A stretch of 64,000 nucleotides of DNA. Origin: Trinickia acidisoli (GTDB lineage: Bacteria > Pseudomonadota > Gammaproteobacteria > Burkholderiales > Burkholderiaceae). The DNA lies in the NCBI RefSeq assembly GCF_017315725.1, contig NZ_JAFLRG010000002.1:620001-684000 (forward strand), read 5' to 3'. Made by a program: the position numbers and the translations under genes. The first letter of the stretch is position 1; every line of letters starts with the position of its first letter. The notes beneath the pieces are model-generated. The model saw only the letters and a list, made by a program, of their open reading frames with translations. It was not told where the DNA came from and ran no database searches. Positions 1 to 9,513 of this stretch are shown one piece after another.

Positions 1-237
1 GACGCGTAAGCGGCAGTCCGACGGACAGGCGGCGTCGAAAATATTGCGCGCGTCGGCGGTCGTTTGTCACGGCTCATTTTGCGGTGACGGCCGCGCCGGC
101 GGCAGGTGCGCCCGTGCACCGGCTACAATAGCGTTTTGCGCGTCGCCTGCATCCGTCCGGGCGCGGGCGCGGCGTGCGGGCTTCGAATGGCCGGCTAACG
201 CGATTTACCCTCTATTTTCGATTGAACGGTTTCCCTC

Positions 238-1572
238 ATGAGCACAATTCTTGAAAGCCTCCCGACGGGTCAAAAGGTCGGTATCGCCTTTTCCGGCGGC
301 CTCGACACGAGCGCCGCGCTGCACTGGATGAAGCTCAAGGGCGCCGTCCCGTACGCCTACACCGCCAATCTCGGCCAGCCCGACGAGGACGACTACGACT
401 CGATTCCCCGCCGTGCGATCGAGTATGGCGCCGAGGGGGCGCGACTGATCGACTGCCGCGCGCAACTCGTCGCCGAGGGCATCGCGGCCCTGCAATGCGG
501 CGCGTTCCACGTCTCGACGGCCGGCGTCACCTACTTCAACACGACGCCGATCGGGCGCGCCGTGACCGGCACGATGCTCGTCGCGGCGATGAAGGAAGAC
601 GGCGTCAATATTTGGGGCGACGGCAGCACGTACAAGGGCAACGACATCGAGCGCTTCTATCGCTACGGCCTGCTCGTCAATCCGAGCCTGAAGATCTACA
701 AGCCGTGGCTCGATCAGCAGTTCATCGACGAACTCGGCGGCCGCTCCGAGATGTCGGAATTCATGCGTCAATCGGGCTTCGAATACAAGATGTCGGCTGA
801 AAAGGCCTACTCGACCGATTCGAACTTGCTCGGTGCAACGCACGAAGCGAAAGACCTCGAAAGCCTCGAGTCCGGCATCAAGATCGTCAACCCGATCATG
901 GGTGTGGCGTTCTGGCGCGACGACGTGCAGATCGCCAAGGAAGAAGTGACGATTCGTTTCGAGGAAGGACGTCCGACGGCATTGAACGGTATCGAATACG
1001 CCGACGCCGTCGAGTTGCTGCTCGAAGCCAATCGGATCGGCGGCCGTCACGGCCTCGGCATGAGCGATCAGATCGAAAACCGCATCATCGAAGCGAAGAG
1101 CCGCGGCATCTACGAAGCCCCCGGGCTCGCATTGCTGTTCATCGCCTACGAGCGTCTCGTCACCGGCATCCACAACGAAGACACGATCGAGCAGTACCGC
1201 GACAACGGTCGCCGTCTCGGCCGCCTGCTCTACCAAGGCCGCTGGTTCGACCCGCAAGCGATCATGCTGCGCGAGACGGCACAGCGTTGGGTCGCGCGCG
1301 CGATCACGGGCGAAGTGACGATCGAGCTGCGGCGCGGCAACGACTATTCGATTCTCGGCACGAAGTCGCCGAATCTCACGTATCAGCCCGAGCGGTTGTC
1401 GATGGAGAAGGTGCAATCGACGTTCTCGCCGCGCGATCGTATCGGCCAGTTGACGATGCGCAATCTCGACATTACCGACACGCGCGAGAAGCTGCGCATC
1501 TACTCGCAAGTCGGTTTGCTGACGCCGGGTGAATCGTCGGCGTTGCCGCAGATCAAGGGCGACGACAAGTAA
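238..1572 (+). CDS. argG: Argininosuccinate synthase
   Basis: Joins citrulline and aspartate with ATP to make argininosuccinate, the penultimate step of arginine synthesis, in the cytosol. The 444-residue protein carries the nucleotide-binding motif AFSGGLDTS at residues 17-25 and matches the longer E. coli-type family (about 447 residues) rather than the roughly 400-residue type. The ATG at 238 starts right at the conserved N-terminus; the Shine-Dalgarno upstream is weak. The DAHP synthase gene follows after 7 bases, so the two are probably co-transcribed. The 237 bases upstream hold no gene I can support; a TACAAT at 124-129 could be a -10 element but has no good -35. Confidence 0.97.
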   Translation: MSTILESLPTGQKVGIAFSGGLDTSAALHWMKLKGAVPYAYTANLGQPDEDDYDSIPRRAIEYGAEGARLIDCRAQLVAEGIAALQCGAFHVSTAGVTYFNTTPIGRAVTGTMLVAAMKEDGVNIWGDGSTYKGNDIERFYRYGLLVNPSLKIYKPWLDQQFIDELGGRSEMSEFMRQSGFEYKMSAEKAYSTDSNLLGATHEAKDLESLESGIKIVNPIMGVAFWRDDVQIAKEEVTIRFEEGRPTALNGIEYADAVELLLEANRIGGRHGLGMSDQIENRIIEAKSRGIYEAPGLALLFIAYERLVTGIHNEDTIEQYRDNGRRLGRLLYQGRWFDPQAIMLRETAQRWVARAITGEVTIELRRGNDYSILGTKSPNLTYQPERLSMEKVQSTFSPRDRIGQLTMRNLDITDTREKLRIYSQVGLLTPGESSALPQIKGDDK

Positions 1573-1579
1573 GACGGCT

Positions 1580-2698
1580 ATGAGAAGCATCGACAACCCT
1601 TCCCACGATCGAGAGGTCGGCGACGCCGACGCGACGCAAGACACCACGCGCATCGACGACGTTCGCATCGGGGCCGTGCGTCCGTTGATCTCGCCCGCGT
1701 TGTTGCAAGACGAATTGCCTGTGCCGCCGGCGGTCCAGACGCTCGTGGAAAGCACGCGCACCGGCATCGGCGAGATCTTGCATGGACGCGACGATCGGCT
1801 CGTGGCTATCGTCGGCCCGTGCTCGATCCACGATCATGACCAAGCGCTCGACTACGCGCACCGGCTCAAGGCTGCTGCCGACGAATTGAGCGAGGAGTTG
1901 CTCGTCGTCATGCGCGTCTACTTCGAAAAGCCGCGCACGACGGTGGGCTGGAAGGGCTACATCAACGATCCGCGGCTCGATGGCAGCTTCAGAATCAACG
2001 AAGGCTTGCGTGCGGCGCGGCGGTTGCTGCTCGACGTCAATGGGTTGGGCCTACCCGCGGCCACTGAGTTTCTCGACCTACTGGGCCCGCAGTACATTGC
2101 CGACTTGATCGCATGGGGTGCGATCGGCGCACGCACGACGGAGAGCCAAAGCCATCGTCAGCTTGCCTCGGGATTGAGTTGTCCGATCGGTTTCAAGAAC
2201 GGCACCGACGGCAGCGTGCAAATTGCAGCCGACGCGATCGTGGCCGCACGCGCAAGCCATGCGTTCATGGGCATGACGAAGATGGGCATGGCCGCGATTT
2301 TCGAAACGCGTGGCAACCAAGACGCGCATGTGATCTTACGTGGCGGCAAGACCGGACCCAACTACGATCGCGCGAGCGTCGAGGAATGTTGCGGCGCCCT
2401 CGGCAAGGCAGGGCTGCGCGAACAGGTCATGATCGATTGCTCGCATGCCAACTCGGGCAAGGCGCACGAGCGGCAAATCGACGTGGCGAACGACATTGCC
2501 GAGCAGCTCACGGGCGGCGAACGGCGCATCGTGGGCGTCATGGTCGAGAGCAATCTCGAAGCCGGCAGGCAGGATCTGAAACCTGGTGTGCCGTTGCGCC
2601 ACGGCGTGTCGATTACCGATGCATGCTTGAGCTGGGCGCAAACCGAGCCCGTGCTCGATGCGTTGGCGCAAGCGGTGCGTCGGCGGCGCTCGCGCTGA
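1580..2698 (+). CDS. aroG: 3-deoxy-7-phosphoheptulonate synthase (type I DAHP synthase)
   Basis: Condenses phosphoenolpyruvate and erythrose 4-phosphate, the first committed step of the shikimate pathway. The 372-residue protein shows GPCSIHD at residues 79-85 with the metal-binding cysteine, the GARTTESQSHR segment, the IDCSHANSGK motif and MVESNLEAG near the C-terminus, all typical of the AroF/G/H family. The N-terminus is about 20 residues longer than the E. coli enzymes. The start at 1580 follows argG by 7 bases; an in-frame extension upstream overlaps argG and is unlikely to be used. Which aromatic amino acid inhibits it cannot be read from the sequence, so the symbol is by family. Confidence 0.93.
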   Translation: MRSIDNPSHDREVGDADATQDTTRIDDVRIGAVRPLISPALLQDELPVPPAVQTLVESTRTGIGEILHGRDDRLVAIVGPCSIHDHDQALDYAHRLKAAADELSEELLVVMRVYFEKPRTTVGWKGYINDPRLDGSFRINEGLRAARRLLLDVNGLGLPAATEFLDLLGPQYIADLIAWGAIGARTTESQSHRQLASGLSCPIGFKNGTDGSVQIAADAIVAARASHAFMGMTKMGMAAIFETRGNQDAHVILRGGKTGPNYDRASVEECCGALGKAGLREQVMIDCSHANSGKAHERQIDVANDIAEQLTGGERRIVGVMVESNLEAGRQDLKPGVPLRHGVSITDACLSWAQTEPVLDALAQAVRRRRSR

Positions 2699-2725
2699 CC
2701 GGCAGCGCGTGTTCGAGCGCGCCGC

Positions 2726-3316
2726 TCAAATAATCAGCCTGGAAATCTTCGTTCCTTCGAGCGAAACGCCCGCCATGAGGCCGGCGTTCGTCAAGACGAA
2801 CGCCTCGACCGGGCTCGTCGCCGTCGACGTATCGACATTGCCGTTCGCGCCGATGCGCAGCACGGCGACCGTGGCGTCGACGCCGGCCGCCCAGCCTTGG
2901 CTGCGCGTGAAGCTATCGAGTGCCTCTTGCGTCATGAACAGCATGACGATCGCTTTGGACTGCGCGCCGATCTGCAATCCGAACGAGGCCGCGGCGACGC
3001 TGTAATAGCCGCTCGTTTGCCCCGCGACGCGCAGCGCACCTTGACCGTACTGCCCACCGAACCAGAAACCGGCCGAGATGACCGACGGGAAGACCAGCGC
3101 GCCGTGCGCGTTGCCGACGAGTTCGCGCGAGCCGTGCACCGTCGCGTAGAGCCGCGTCAGCGTCGCTTCGACATCGGCATCGATCGTTGCTCGCCGCCCG
3201 GCATCCGCTTGCGGTGTGCCCGACGACGAGGGCGGCGTGGTCGTGCATGCGGCCAGCGAAAGCCCACCCGATGCGAGTGCGGCTCCGGTCATTGCGATGA
3301 ATCGACGACGTTGCAT
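2726..3316 (-). CDS. SYLF/YSC84-domain lipoprotein
   Basis: A 196-residue exported protein with the SYLF (YSC84, formerly DUF500) lipid-binding fold, recognised from the central GALVFPSVISAGFWFGGQYG stretch and the later GLQIGAQSK segment. The N-terminus has three arginines, a hydrophobic run and a lipobox ending in LAAC at residue 24, so it should be a lipoprotein, possibly sent through the Tat pathway. The start at 3316 has an AGGAG box 6-10 bases upstream; an in-frame extension to 3460 lacks one. It converges on aroG. Members are common in proteobacterial envelopes but their job is poorly known. Confidence 0.85.
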   Translation of the reverse strand: MQRRRFIAMTGAALASGGLSLAACTTTPPSSSGTPQADAGRRATIDADVEATLTRLYATVHGSRELVGNAHGALVFPSVISAGFWFGGQYGQGALRVAGQTSGYYSVAAASFGLQIGAQSKAIVMLFMTQEALDSFTRSQGWAAGVDATVAVLRIGANGNVDTSTATSPVEAFVLTNAGLMAGVSLEGTKISRLII

Positions 3317-3471
3317 GAATTCTCCTGACGAGCAAAGGGTCCGATAGCGGCTAGCGCCGCAGGTCACGTACTTCGATGCGACCCTATGCGAAGACAGGAT
3401 AGACCGGACCGTAGTTCCGGAGCTTGAGCATGAATGAGCACATCGCGGGCGGTCGACCACGCGATTGCCCC

Positions 3472-3759
3472 CTAGCGCGGCAGGACGCGTTTGCGCGGGT
3501 CGACGCAGCGTCTCGGATCGACCGGCTCTGCGTGATGGTGCTTTTCGGCAGGAGCACCGGAAGCCAGCACTTGGTCGACGAGTTTCGCGATTTCGACGAG
3601 CAACTCGATGCCGCTCATCGACGTGGCATGCGGCGAGTCAGATGCCGCTTCGAGCGCATCGCCAGCAAGCTCGGTCGTCGTTTCCAGTACATCTGTTCGT
3701 GCCGCGCTGCCTGGGCGATTCGGCATTTTCGGGCGTTGCGCGTTACCGTGATTGGCCAT
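3472..3759 (-). CDS. Small hypothetical protein
   Basis: A 95-residue hydrophilic protein that I do not recognise. The start at 3759 is chosen for the AGGAG box about 12 bases upstream. The centre (residues 20-65) is predicted to be helical and rich in small and acidic residues, while the C-terminal 25 residues are basic and histidine-containing. There is no signal peptide or membrane segment. It is transcribed away from the secretion gene block that begins at 3871, so it marks the left edge of the island and could belong to either side. Confidence 0.55.
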   Translation of the reverse strand: MANHGNAQRPKMPNRPGSAARTDVLETTTELAGDALEAASDSPHATSMSGIELLVEIAKLVDQVLASGAPAEKHHHAEPVDPRRCVDPRKRVLPR

Positions 3760-3809
3760 GTTTGCTTGATCTCCTAAGCGAATCGGCGGCTTCAGCCAGG
3801 TTTCCTGGT

Positions 3810-3839
3810 TTGACAAAAATTCCGTATAAGATGTAGCAT
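3810..3839 (+). promoter_or_regulatory. Putative sigma-70 promoter of the island's left operon
   Basis: A perfect TTGACA at 3810-3815 is followed after 18 bases by TAGCAT at 3834-3839. It lies just upstream of the first gene of the plus-strand secretion operon, with a leader of about 25 bases before the ATG at 3871. The surrounding 80 bases are much richer in A and T than the flanks. Confidence 0.55.
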
Positions 3840-3870
3840 ACGTAAAAATGAATGACGGATCGTAACACAA

Positions 3871-4293
3871 ATGGCCCGTGGACTTGGTACGCCGAGGACT
3901 GATTTGATCGACTTGCTGACATCACCGCTTGGCGGCATCGTCGCGCGTCGAATCGACGAAGCGCACGCCGACGGGTCAGTGCCGGGGTGGGATCGTCCGG
4001 ACCTCGAGCGCGCGGCCGCGCGCGTGGCGGCGCTCGTGCGCGCGATGAACCGCGATCAGCTTGAAAACTGCGATGACGATTTGAACGTGTTTTTCGGCGC
4101 CGTGCCGTTCAGCGTTGCGATTCCTGTTGCCGTCGCAATCGAGTTGAAGTGGCCGCATCACATCGACACGCTGCCGGAAGCGAGCCAACGCCTGGAACTG
4201 ATACGCAAGGCGGGCCAATATGCCGTGTTGTTCAGCGCGGAACGCGTGGCCGACGTGCTGTCCGCCGTCAACAAGCGCGAAGCGAGGGGATAG
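3871..4293 (+). CDS. Hypothetical protein, first gene of the secretion operon
   Basis: A 140-residue soluble protein with no motif I recognise. It has no signal peptide; a mildly hydrophobic stretch around residues 78-90 is too short to be a sure membrane segment, and the rest looks helical. The gene stops at 4293 and the lytic transglycosylase GTG starts at 4295, so the two are surely co-transcribed and probably translationally coupled. In IncI1 plasmids trbA follows traY and excA, so a small gene in this position may be an element-specific accessory protein, but I see no sequence support for any named family. Confidence 0.65.
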   Translation: MARGLGTPRTDLIDLLTSPLGGIVARRIDEAHADGSVPGWDRPDLERAAARVAALVRAMNRDQLENCDDDLNVFFGAVPFSVAIPVAVAIELKWPHHIDTLPEASQRLELIRKAGQYAVLFSAERVADVLSAVNKREARG

Positions 4294-4294
4294 C

Positions 4295-4723
4295 GTGCCT
4301 TATTTGCCGTTTCCTCCGATGCCCGCGCAGACTTTCAACTATTGCGTCGCCCAAGCCGAGCAAAAGTATCAGGTCCCATCCTGCATCCTTCAGGCAGTCC
4401 ATCAAATCGAGTCGGGCGGCGACCTGCGGCCGGGGCTCGTGCATGGCAACAGCAACGGGACGAAGGATTACGGTGTCACGCAGATCAATACCGTCTGGGC
4501 CAACTACTTTCAGCGCAAGTTCGGCATCACGGCCCCCGAGCTTGCCGATAACGCTTGCCTAGCGGTGAACGGGTCCGCCTACATCATCCGCTACGAAATC
4601 AATTCGACGGGCAACTTTTGGGCCGGGGTCGGCAACTACCATAGCCGCACGCCGGGCGAGCACGACCGATACGTCATGCGAGTGGCGCGGGCCGCACAGG
4701 AGTTCGGATGTCGGATCAGGTAA
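4295..4723 (+). CDS. Lytic transglycosylase (SLT-like), secretion-system type
   Basis: Predicted to cleave the glycan strands of peptidoglycan so that the secretion or pilus machinery can cross the wall. The 142-residue protein has the SLT catalytic signature: the glutamate in QIESGG, then DYGVTQIN and GNYHSRTPG. This is the compact form seen beside conjugation systems (PilT of IncI1, VirB1-like). The GTG start at 4295 has a GAGGGG box 5 bases upstream; an ATG at 4319 is a possible shorter start. No clear signal peptide is visible, which is odd for a periplasmic enzyme. The 3' end overlaps trbA by 16 bases. Confidence 0.85.
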   Translation: MPYLPFPPMPAQTFNYCVAQAEQKYQVPSCILQAVHQIESGGDLRPGLVHGNSNGTKDYGVTQINTVWANYFQRKFGITAPELADNACLAVNGSAYIIRYEINSTGNFWAGVGNYHSRTPGEHDRYVMRVARAAQEFGCRIR

Positions 4724-5793
4724 GCCCGCGTAGTTCGACACCGGCCGCGTTCATCGCCGCCGTCGGATTCGGATGCGCGCTGTTCGCGCTTTGGCATCTG
4801 AAGCACGGTGCGATCGTCCGGGCGCTCATGATCTTCTGCGATGCCGAGGCGCGGCCCCTGTCGGCCTGGTCGGCTGCGGCGAGCGAGCTTCGGGGGCAAT
4901 TGGCTGTCTATTTCCGCTACGCGAATGTCGTCTCGTTTCCGGAGATGTTCATGCTGGCCTGGCGGATCGGTGCCTTCTATCTCGCCATTCCCGTTGCGTT
5001 CGCTAGTTGGACCGCCTATCGCGCACTGCGTCATCCGGTGGTGCGCGCGCGGCGCGTGCATAGCGTTCAGTCGCTGCTCGAGGCGCAGAGCAAAAGCTTT
5101 TCGGCGGTCGCGCCCGTGTTGCGGCGCGACTTGTCGAACGATCGCTCGCGCGAATGGGCATCTTCGATCCACCCAGAGGAATGGGTCACGCAGCATCGGC
5201 TGATCGTCGACGGGCGATTCGAGATCGATCGTGCGCGTACGCTGCTGGTGGCGCAACTCGGCAAGCCAATCGATTCATTAGGACAACTTAGCAATGTCGA
5301 GCGCGCGCTCTTCGCCGTATTCGGTTTGCGAGTGTTCTTCAAGGATGTCGAATCGTCGAAGGCGCTCGTCGATGCGTTGAACTACAGCGCCGAGAATGCG
5401 CAATCGAAACCGAATCTGAAGCTGGCCGATGACGCCTTCAGGCGTTGCGAGAACACGGATCAGGCAAAGCGCTGGCTGCGCAAGCATCGGTATCCGCGAA
5501 CGCTGCTGATGGCGCTGCTCGTCGAGGCGCGCCAACTTGGGGTGCTGCCGTCGTCGACGTTCATTTGGCTCAAGCCGCTCGATCGCGCGCTCTGGTATCC
5601 GCTCAACACGGCAGGCCGCAAGGTGCCGTTCATGGAATCGGCCGGCGTATTCAACCAATGGCAGGCCGAGCAAGTCGCGTGGGAAAACGGCTGCGTGTTG
5701 AGCGGTCCTCACGTCGAAGACGCGCTCGACGGCTTGCATCGATACCTCGAGGAAACCGGCTTGCTGACGGTGTCGCAACCCGACAAACCATAA
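4708..5793 (+). CDS. trbA: TrbA/DotM (IcmP)-family type IVB coupling-complex protein
   Basis: The 361-residue protein matches DotM/IcmP of Legionella and TrbA of IncI1 plasmids, a partner of the DotL/TrbC coupling ATPase that helps recruit substrates to the inner membrane. It has hydrophobic segments near residues 13-30 and 90-107 and a cytosolic remainder. The family's C-terminal signature is clear: FIWLKPLDRALWYPLN followed by GRKVPFMESAGVFNQW. The start at 4708 overlaps the transglycosylase gene. The following order, trbB then trbC, is the IncI1 order, which strengthens the call. Confidence 0.88.
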   Translation: MSDQVSPRSSTPAAFIAAVGFGCALFALWHLKHGAIVRALMIFCDAEARPLSAWSAAASELRGQLAVYFRYANVVSFPEMFMLAWRIGAFYLAIPVAFASWTAYRALRHPVVRARRVHSVQSLLEAQSKSFSAVAPVLRRDLSNDRSREWASSIHPEEWVTQHRLIVDGRFEIDRARTLLVAQLGKPIDSLGQLSNVERALFAVFGLRVFFKDVESSKALVDALNYSAENAQSKPNLKLADDAFRRCENTDQAKRWLRKHRYPRTLLMALLVEARQLGVLPSSTFIWLKPLDRALWYPLNTAGRKVPFMESAGVFNQWQAEQVAWENGCVLSGPHVEDALDGLHRYLEETGLLTVSQPDKP

Positions 5794-5802
5794 GGAAAAC
5801 CT

Positions 5803-6936
5803 ATGCGACTGAAATTCGAACGGGGCGACGCACGCGCGCGCGACGTCGTGCTGATCGAGGCGGACGGGACGGTGTATACATCGTTTGCCAAGACAGGCTA
5901 TCTGCGTGCCGCGGCGCGGACGCGATTTGCCTGCGGTACGGCAGCGGCGACAGGCGCGTTCTCGATCTCGCGTGGCCAAATGCAACCCGCCGAAGCGGCC
6001 GAAGCCCCCGAGCAAGGGCAGGCGAATCATGGCCTCGTGTTCATCAGCGAGATCGAAGGCGAGGAGAAGATTGCGTTGATCGAACGCTTCGCGAGGGAAG
6101 AAGACGCCGAGCGGGCGCTCGCGATGATCGAAACGGCACTACGGCGCTCGGCGGTTGCACAGCGACGATTTCGGATTTGGCGAAGCCTGATGCTCTGGGT
6201 AGGCGCGCCGTTTCTCATGTTCATGGCGACGATGTCGGTGGTGCAGTTCCTCAATTCGCACAATGCGGCACTGGATGACTTGAACAAGCTCGCGCGCTTG
6301 GCGCAGGACAATCCGAGCGCGTTCGGCTTTCCCGCGGTGTCGCCGCAGGCTGCTGCTGCGGCAAACTCGGCTGCCATCCAAGCGGCGCGCGCGGCATCGG
6401 CACCGACTTCCGAACCCTCGTTTTCCCCAGTGCCGACTGTCGCGAGCGCGACGGCCAATACGGCCAATACGGCCGCATCGGCACCGATAGCGACGATGCA
6501 AGCCAAGGCTCGGGCGATGGCGTCGATCCATTTCGGGCTCGATGATCAGACGCCGAAAAAGACGCTCTACGTCTATTCGGATCCCAACTGCCCTGCCTGC
6601 CGCCGGTTTGAAGCGCACATCAACGATTTGGCTCGAGATTTCTCCATCTATGTGCTGCCCGTCGCGTATCAGGAAGGATCGGCGAAGATTGCATCGCAGA
6701 TCTTGTGCGCTTCCGATCGCAAGCAGAAATGGATGATGACGATGAGCCGCGCGAAGACGAGCGACCCGGTAGCGGGCGACGATTGCGAAAACGGATACGG
6801 CGGCCTGAAAGCGAACATGGACACGTTCGAATCGCTCGGCTTCGATTCGACACCGCGCGTCGTCGGCGGCGACGGCACCGTGTTCGCAGCCGGCGCGACG
6901 GCCAACGCGATCCGCATCCAAGCGGCTGCACGGTAA
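5803..6936 (+). CDS. trbB: TrbB-like membrane-anchored thioredoxin/DsbC-fold protein
   Basis: Likely disulfide isomerase or oxidase acting on secretion or pilus proteins in the periplasm, as TrbB does in IncI1 conjugation. The 377-residue protein has a cytosolic N-terminal part, one membrane segment at about residues 128-148, an Ala/Thr/Ser-rich linker to about 225, then a thioredoxin-fold domain with the redox motif CPAC near residue 263. Two later cysteine-containing stretches (LCASD and DDCENGYGG) and a cis-proline segment (DSTPRVVGGDG) fit DsbC/DsbG. The AAGGA box precedes the ATG at 5803, 9 bases after trbA. Confidence 0.85.
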   Translation: MRLKFERGDARARDVVLIEADGTVYTSFAKTGYLRAAARTRFACGTAAATGAFSISRGQMQPAEAAEAPEQGQANHGLVFISEIEGEEKIALIERFAREEDAERALAMIETALRRSAVAQRRFRIWRSLMLWVGAPFLMFMATMSVVQFLNSHNAALDDLNKLARLAQDNPSAFGFPAVSPQAAAAANSAAIQAARAASAPTSEPSFSPVPTVASATANTANTAASAPIATMQAKARAMASIHFGLDDQTPKKTLYVYSDPNCPACRRFEAHINDLARDFSIYVLPVAYQEGSAKIASQILCASDRKQKWMMTMSRAKTSDPVAGDDCENGYGGLKANMDTFESLGFDSTPRVVGGDGTVFAAGATANAIRIQAAAR

Positions 6937-6945
6937 GCCCCGCAT

Positions 6946-9513
6946 ATGGCGCAGCGATACGGGCCATCGCGCTGGCAAGAAATCGATCAGCAACGGATCA
7001 CGCTCGATCCGCGCACGCTGTCGGAACGTTTTTCCGGGTGGCTGCTCGATCCGCGCAACTATGCCAAGTTCCAGCTCGGCATGGCGGCGGCGGCATGCGT
7101 GCTTGCGCTCGCTTGGCTGCCGATCACGGTGGCGATGCTGCTGACCCACGCGTGGTTCGTCATGCAGCGACAGACGTTGCCGATGCGTTACCCGAAAGAT
7201 CTAGGTGGAATCGACCCGACGCTCGACGTCGAAAAGCCGAACCCCAACGGCAAAGGCGAACTCGTGGAGCGGCGGCCTGCCGACGGCATTCTCTATCTCG
7301 GCAACCAACGCTCGAGTGATCGCGGCGAGCACTTGAAGGAACTATGGGCGACGAACGACGACGCGCGCACGCACATGTTGCTGATGGGCACCACAGGCTC
7401 CGGCAAGACGGTGACGCTATTGTCGCTGTGCTTCAACGCGCTGGCCTGGGGCTCGGGGTTCTTCTATTCGGACGGTAAAGCGGATTCGAGTCTTCACGCA
7501 TCGGTATGGGGACTGTGCAGACGCGTGGGGCGCGAAGACGATTATCTCGTGCTCAATTTCATGACCGGCGGCGCGGATCCGTACGGCAAAAGGCGCTCGA
7601 CGGAAAAGACGTCGAACGGCACGAATCCCTGGTACGAAGGCAGTCCCGACTTTCTGTCTCAACTGTCTTCGTCGCTGTTGCCGAAGGCGACGGGGGACGG
7701 CGCGCAATGGCAGCAGAAGGCCGTCAACATGATGGACGCGCTGATTCGCACGCTATGCTACGAGCGCGCCGTCGGCAATCTGACGCTGTCGATCGGCGTC
7801 ATTCGCGAATACCTTGCGCTGCCCAACCTCGTCAAGCTGTACCTCAAGGGCAAGCGCGGCGAGATTCCCGAATTCGCATTCTTGCCGATCAAGGCTTACC
7901 TAGAGACGGGCTTGCCCGGCTTTCGTTCCGAATACGCGGAAAAACCTGACAAATGGGACCAAACGGTCTGGGATCAGCACGGCTATCTGACGGGGCAATA
8001 CGCGCGCACGCTGTCGATGTTGATGGACACGTATGGGGCCATCTTCAAAGATAAGTACTCCGAAGTAGACATGATGGACGTCCTCCTCAATCGCCGCGTG
8101 CTGGTCGTCATGATCCCGACGCTCGAGAAATCGGCGCAGGAGGCGGCGAATCTCGGCAAGCTCATCGTGTCGAGTATCCGGTTGATGATGGCGATGAACC
8201 TCGGGCACAAGCTCGAGGGTACGTATGCGGACATCATCGATACGAAGGCGACGCGTTCCCCCGCGCCGTACATCATTACGATGGACGAACTCGGGTATTA
8301 CTTCGCCGAGGGCATCGCGTTGATGTTCGCGCAAGCGCGCAGCCTCGGCTTCATGATGATCGCCGCGGGACAAGACATCGCCGCCATGGCGAAAGGCGAC
8401 AACAAAGACGAAGTCGATTCGATGATCGCCAATACGAAGATCAAATATTCGCTGGCGCTCGAGGATCCCGACAAGACGCTCGATGTATTCAAGAAGGTGG
8501 CGGGCGAATCGATATCGGTCGAGGTAGGCTCGTTCGAAGGCTCGGTCAATCATTTCACGTCCGCGCACTATCGGCGCAATTTGACGGGCTCGATTCAGCG
8601 GCGCGACCGCATCGATTTGCAGGAGCTCAAAGCGCTGAAAGAAATGGAAGGCGTGCTCATCTTCAAGGATCAGGTCACGCGGGCGCGCAGCTTTACATGG
8701 TTTCATTCGATCGAAAAAACCAAGCTGCCGTTTCGCTTGAATCGGTTCTTGCAGGTCGATCGCCCGCCGCTTGCCGACCTGCCGGTGCGCACGCGACGCG
8801 GCGCTCCAGCGCCCGGTAAATCGAGCGGGGCGCAGCGCATCGAAGCAGTATTGCGTACGGGCCGAGCACCGGCTTACCCGCGAACGGTCGACCCTGTCAT
8901 CGAGGCCATCCGCAAGACATATCGCGATATCGAATCGGGTAAGGCAGACGTGCCGTCGACCGAACGTGGCATTGCCTACTATGTGGCGGCCATCGACGCG
9001 ATGAAGGCGAACGATGCCGATCGAGGCGGGCGATACTGGCGCATCGTCGATGAGTCGAACGACGCGTCGACGCCGCAGCCCGCCGTGCGTACTCAGGCAC
9101 CGCCGGATCCCGCTGCTCCGGCCGATGCGGGCATACGATCGCATGAGCCATCGCACACTCATGCTCACGCGAGTACCGATCACGCGGCATCTGATGTGCA
9201 AGCGAGCGCACCCGATCCGGTTCCGTCGCGCAGCGCGCTCTATCAGCGCCCGCCGTTGTGCGAGAAGCCCGCGGATGATGCATCGGGCACGACGATTGTT
9301 GGGTTTACCGACGAGACGATCGATAGGCTGACGCAGGTCGAGGCCGCGCTCGGCCGCCACGACCCGCTTGCCTCGACCCGGACGATCGAAGCACAGGTGT
9401 CGGCTCAATTGACGTGGTCGAAGCCGCCGATCACGTTGGCCGAGCGTGAATTGCAGGCCCTGCTCGCGCGCATCGAGGCGATGGCGGCCGCTGTAGAGGG
9501 AGGCAAGTCGTGA
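6946..9513 (+). CDS. trbC: TrbC/DotL (IcmO)-family type IV coupling ATPase
   Basis: The coupling protein that hands substrates (DNA-protein complexes or effector proteins) to a type IVB channel. In 855 residues it shows two N-terminal membrane segments (about 43-73), a Walker A motif GTTGSGKT at about 147-154, and a Walker B-type segment ITMDELGY near 443. The second half has a proline- and histidine-rich low-complexity region (about 700-780) before a C-terminal helical tail. DotL C-terminal tails bind adaptor proteins, so this region may set substrate choice. It follows trbB by 9 bases and its stop overlaps the next start (GTGA). Confidence 0.92.
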   Translation: MAQRYGPSRWQEIDQQRITLDPRTLSERFSGWLLDPRNYAKFQLGMAAAACVLALAWLPITVAMLLTHAWFVMQRQTLPMRYPKDLGGIDPTLDVEKPNPNGKGELVERRPADGILYLGNQRSSDRGEHLKELWATNDDARTHMLLMGTTGSGKTVTLLSLCFNALAWGSGFFYSDGKADSSLHASVWGLCRRVGREDDYLVLNFMTGGADPYGKRRSTEKTSNGTNPWYEGSPDFLSQLSSSLLPKATGDGAQWQQKAVNMMDALIRTLCYERAVGNLTLSIGVIREYLALPNLVKLYLKGKRGEIPEFAFLPIKAYLETGLPGFRSEYAEKPDKWDQTVWDQHGYLTGQYARTLSMLMDTYGAIFKDKYSEVDMMDVLLNRRVLVVMIPTLEKSAQEAANLGKLIVSSIRLMMAMNLGHKLEGTYADIIDTKATRSPAPYIITMDELGYYFAEGIALMFAQARSLGFMMIAAGQDIAAMAKGDNKDEVDSMIANTKIKYSLALEDPDKTLDVFKKVAGESISVEVGSFEGSVNHFTSAHYRRNLTGSIQRRDRIDLQELKALKEMEGVLIFKDQVTRARSFTWFHSIEKTKLPFRLNRFLQVDRPPLADLPVRTRRGAPAPGKSSGAQRIEAVLRTGRAPAYPRTVDPVIEAIRKTYRDIESGKADVPSTERGIAYYVAAIDAMKANDADRGGRYWRIVDESNDASTPQPAVRTQAPPDPAAPADAGIRSHEPSHTHAHASTDHAASDVQASAPDPVPSRSALYQRPPLCEKPADDASGTTIVGFTDETIDRLTQVEAALGRHDPLASTRTIEAQVSAQLTWSKPPITLAERELQALLARIEAMAAAVEGGKS

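Noticed and set aside
205..1767. A 520-codon open frame on the minus strand across argG
   Set aside because: It is the mirror of argG in high-GC DNA: Arg/Val/Asp-rich, no motif, and the opposite strand encodes a textbook enzyme.
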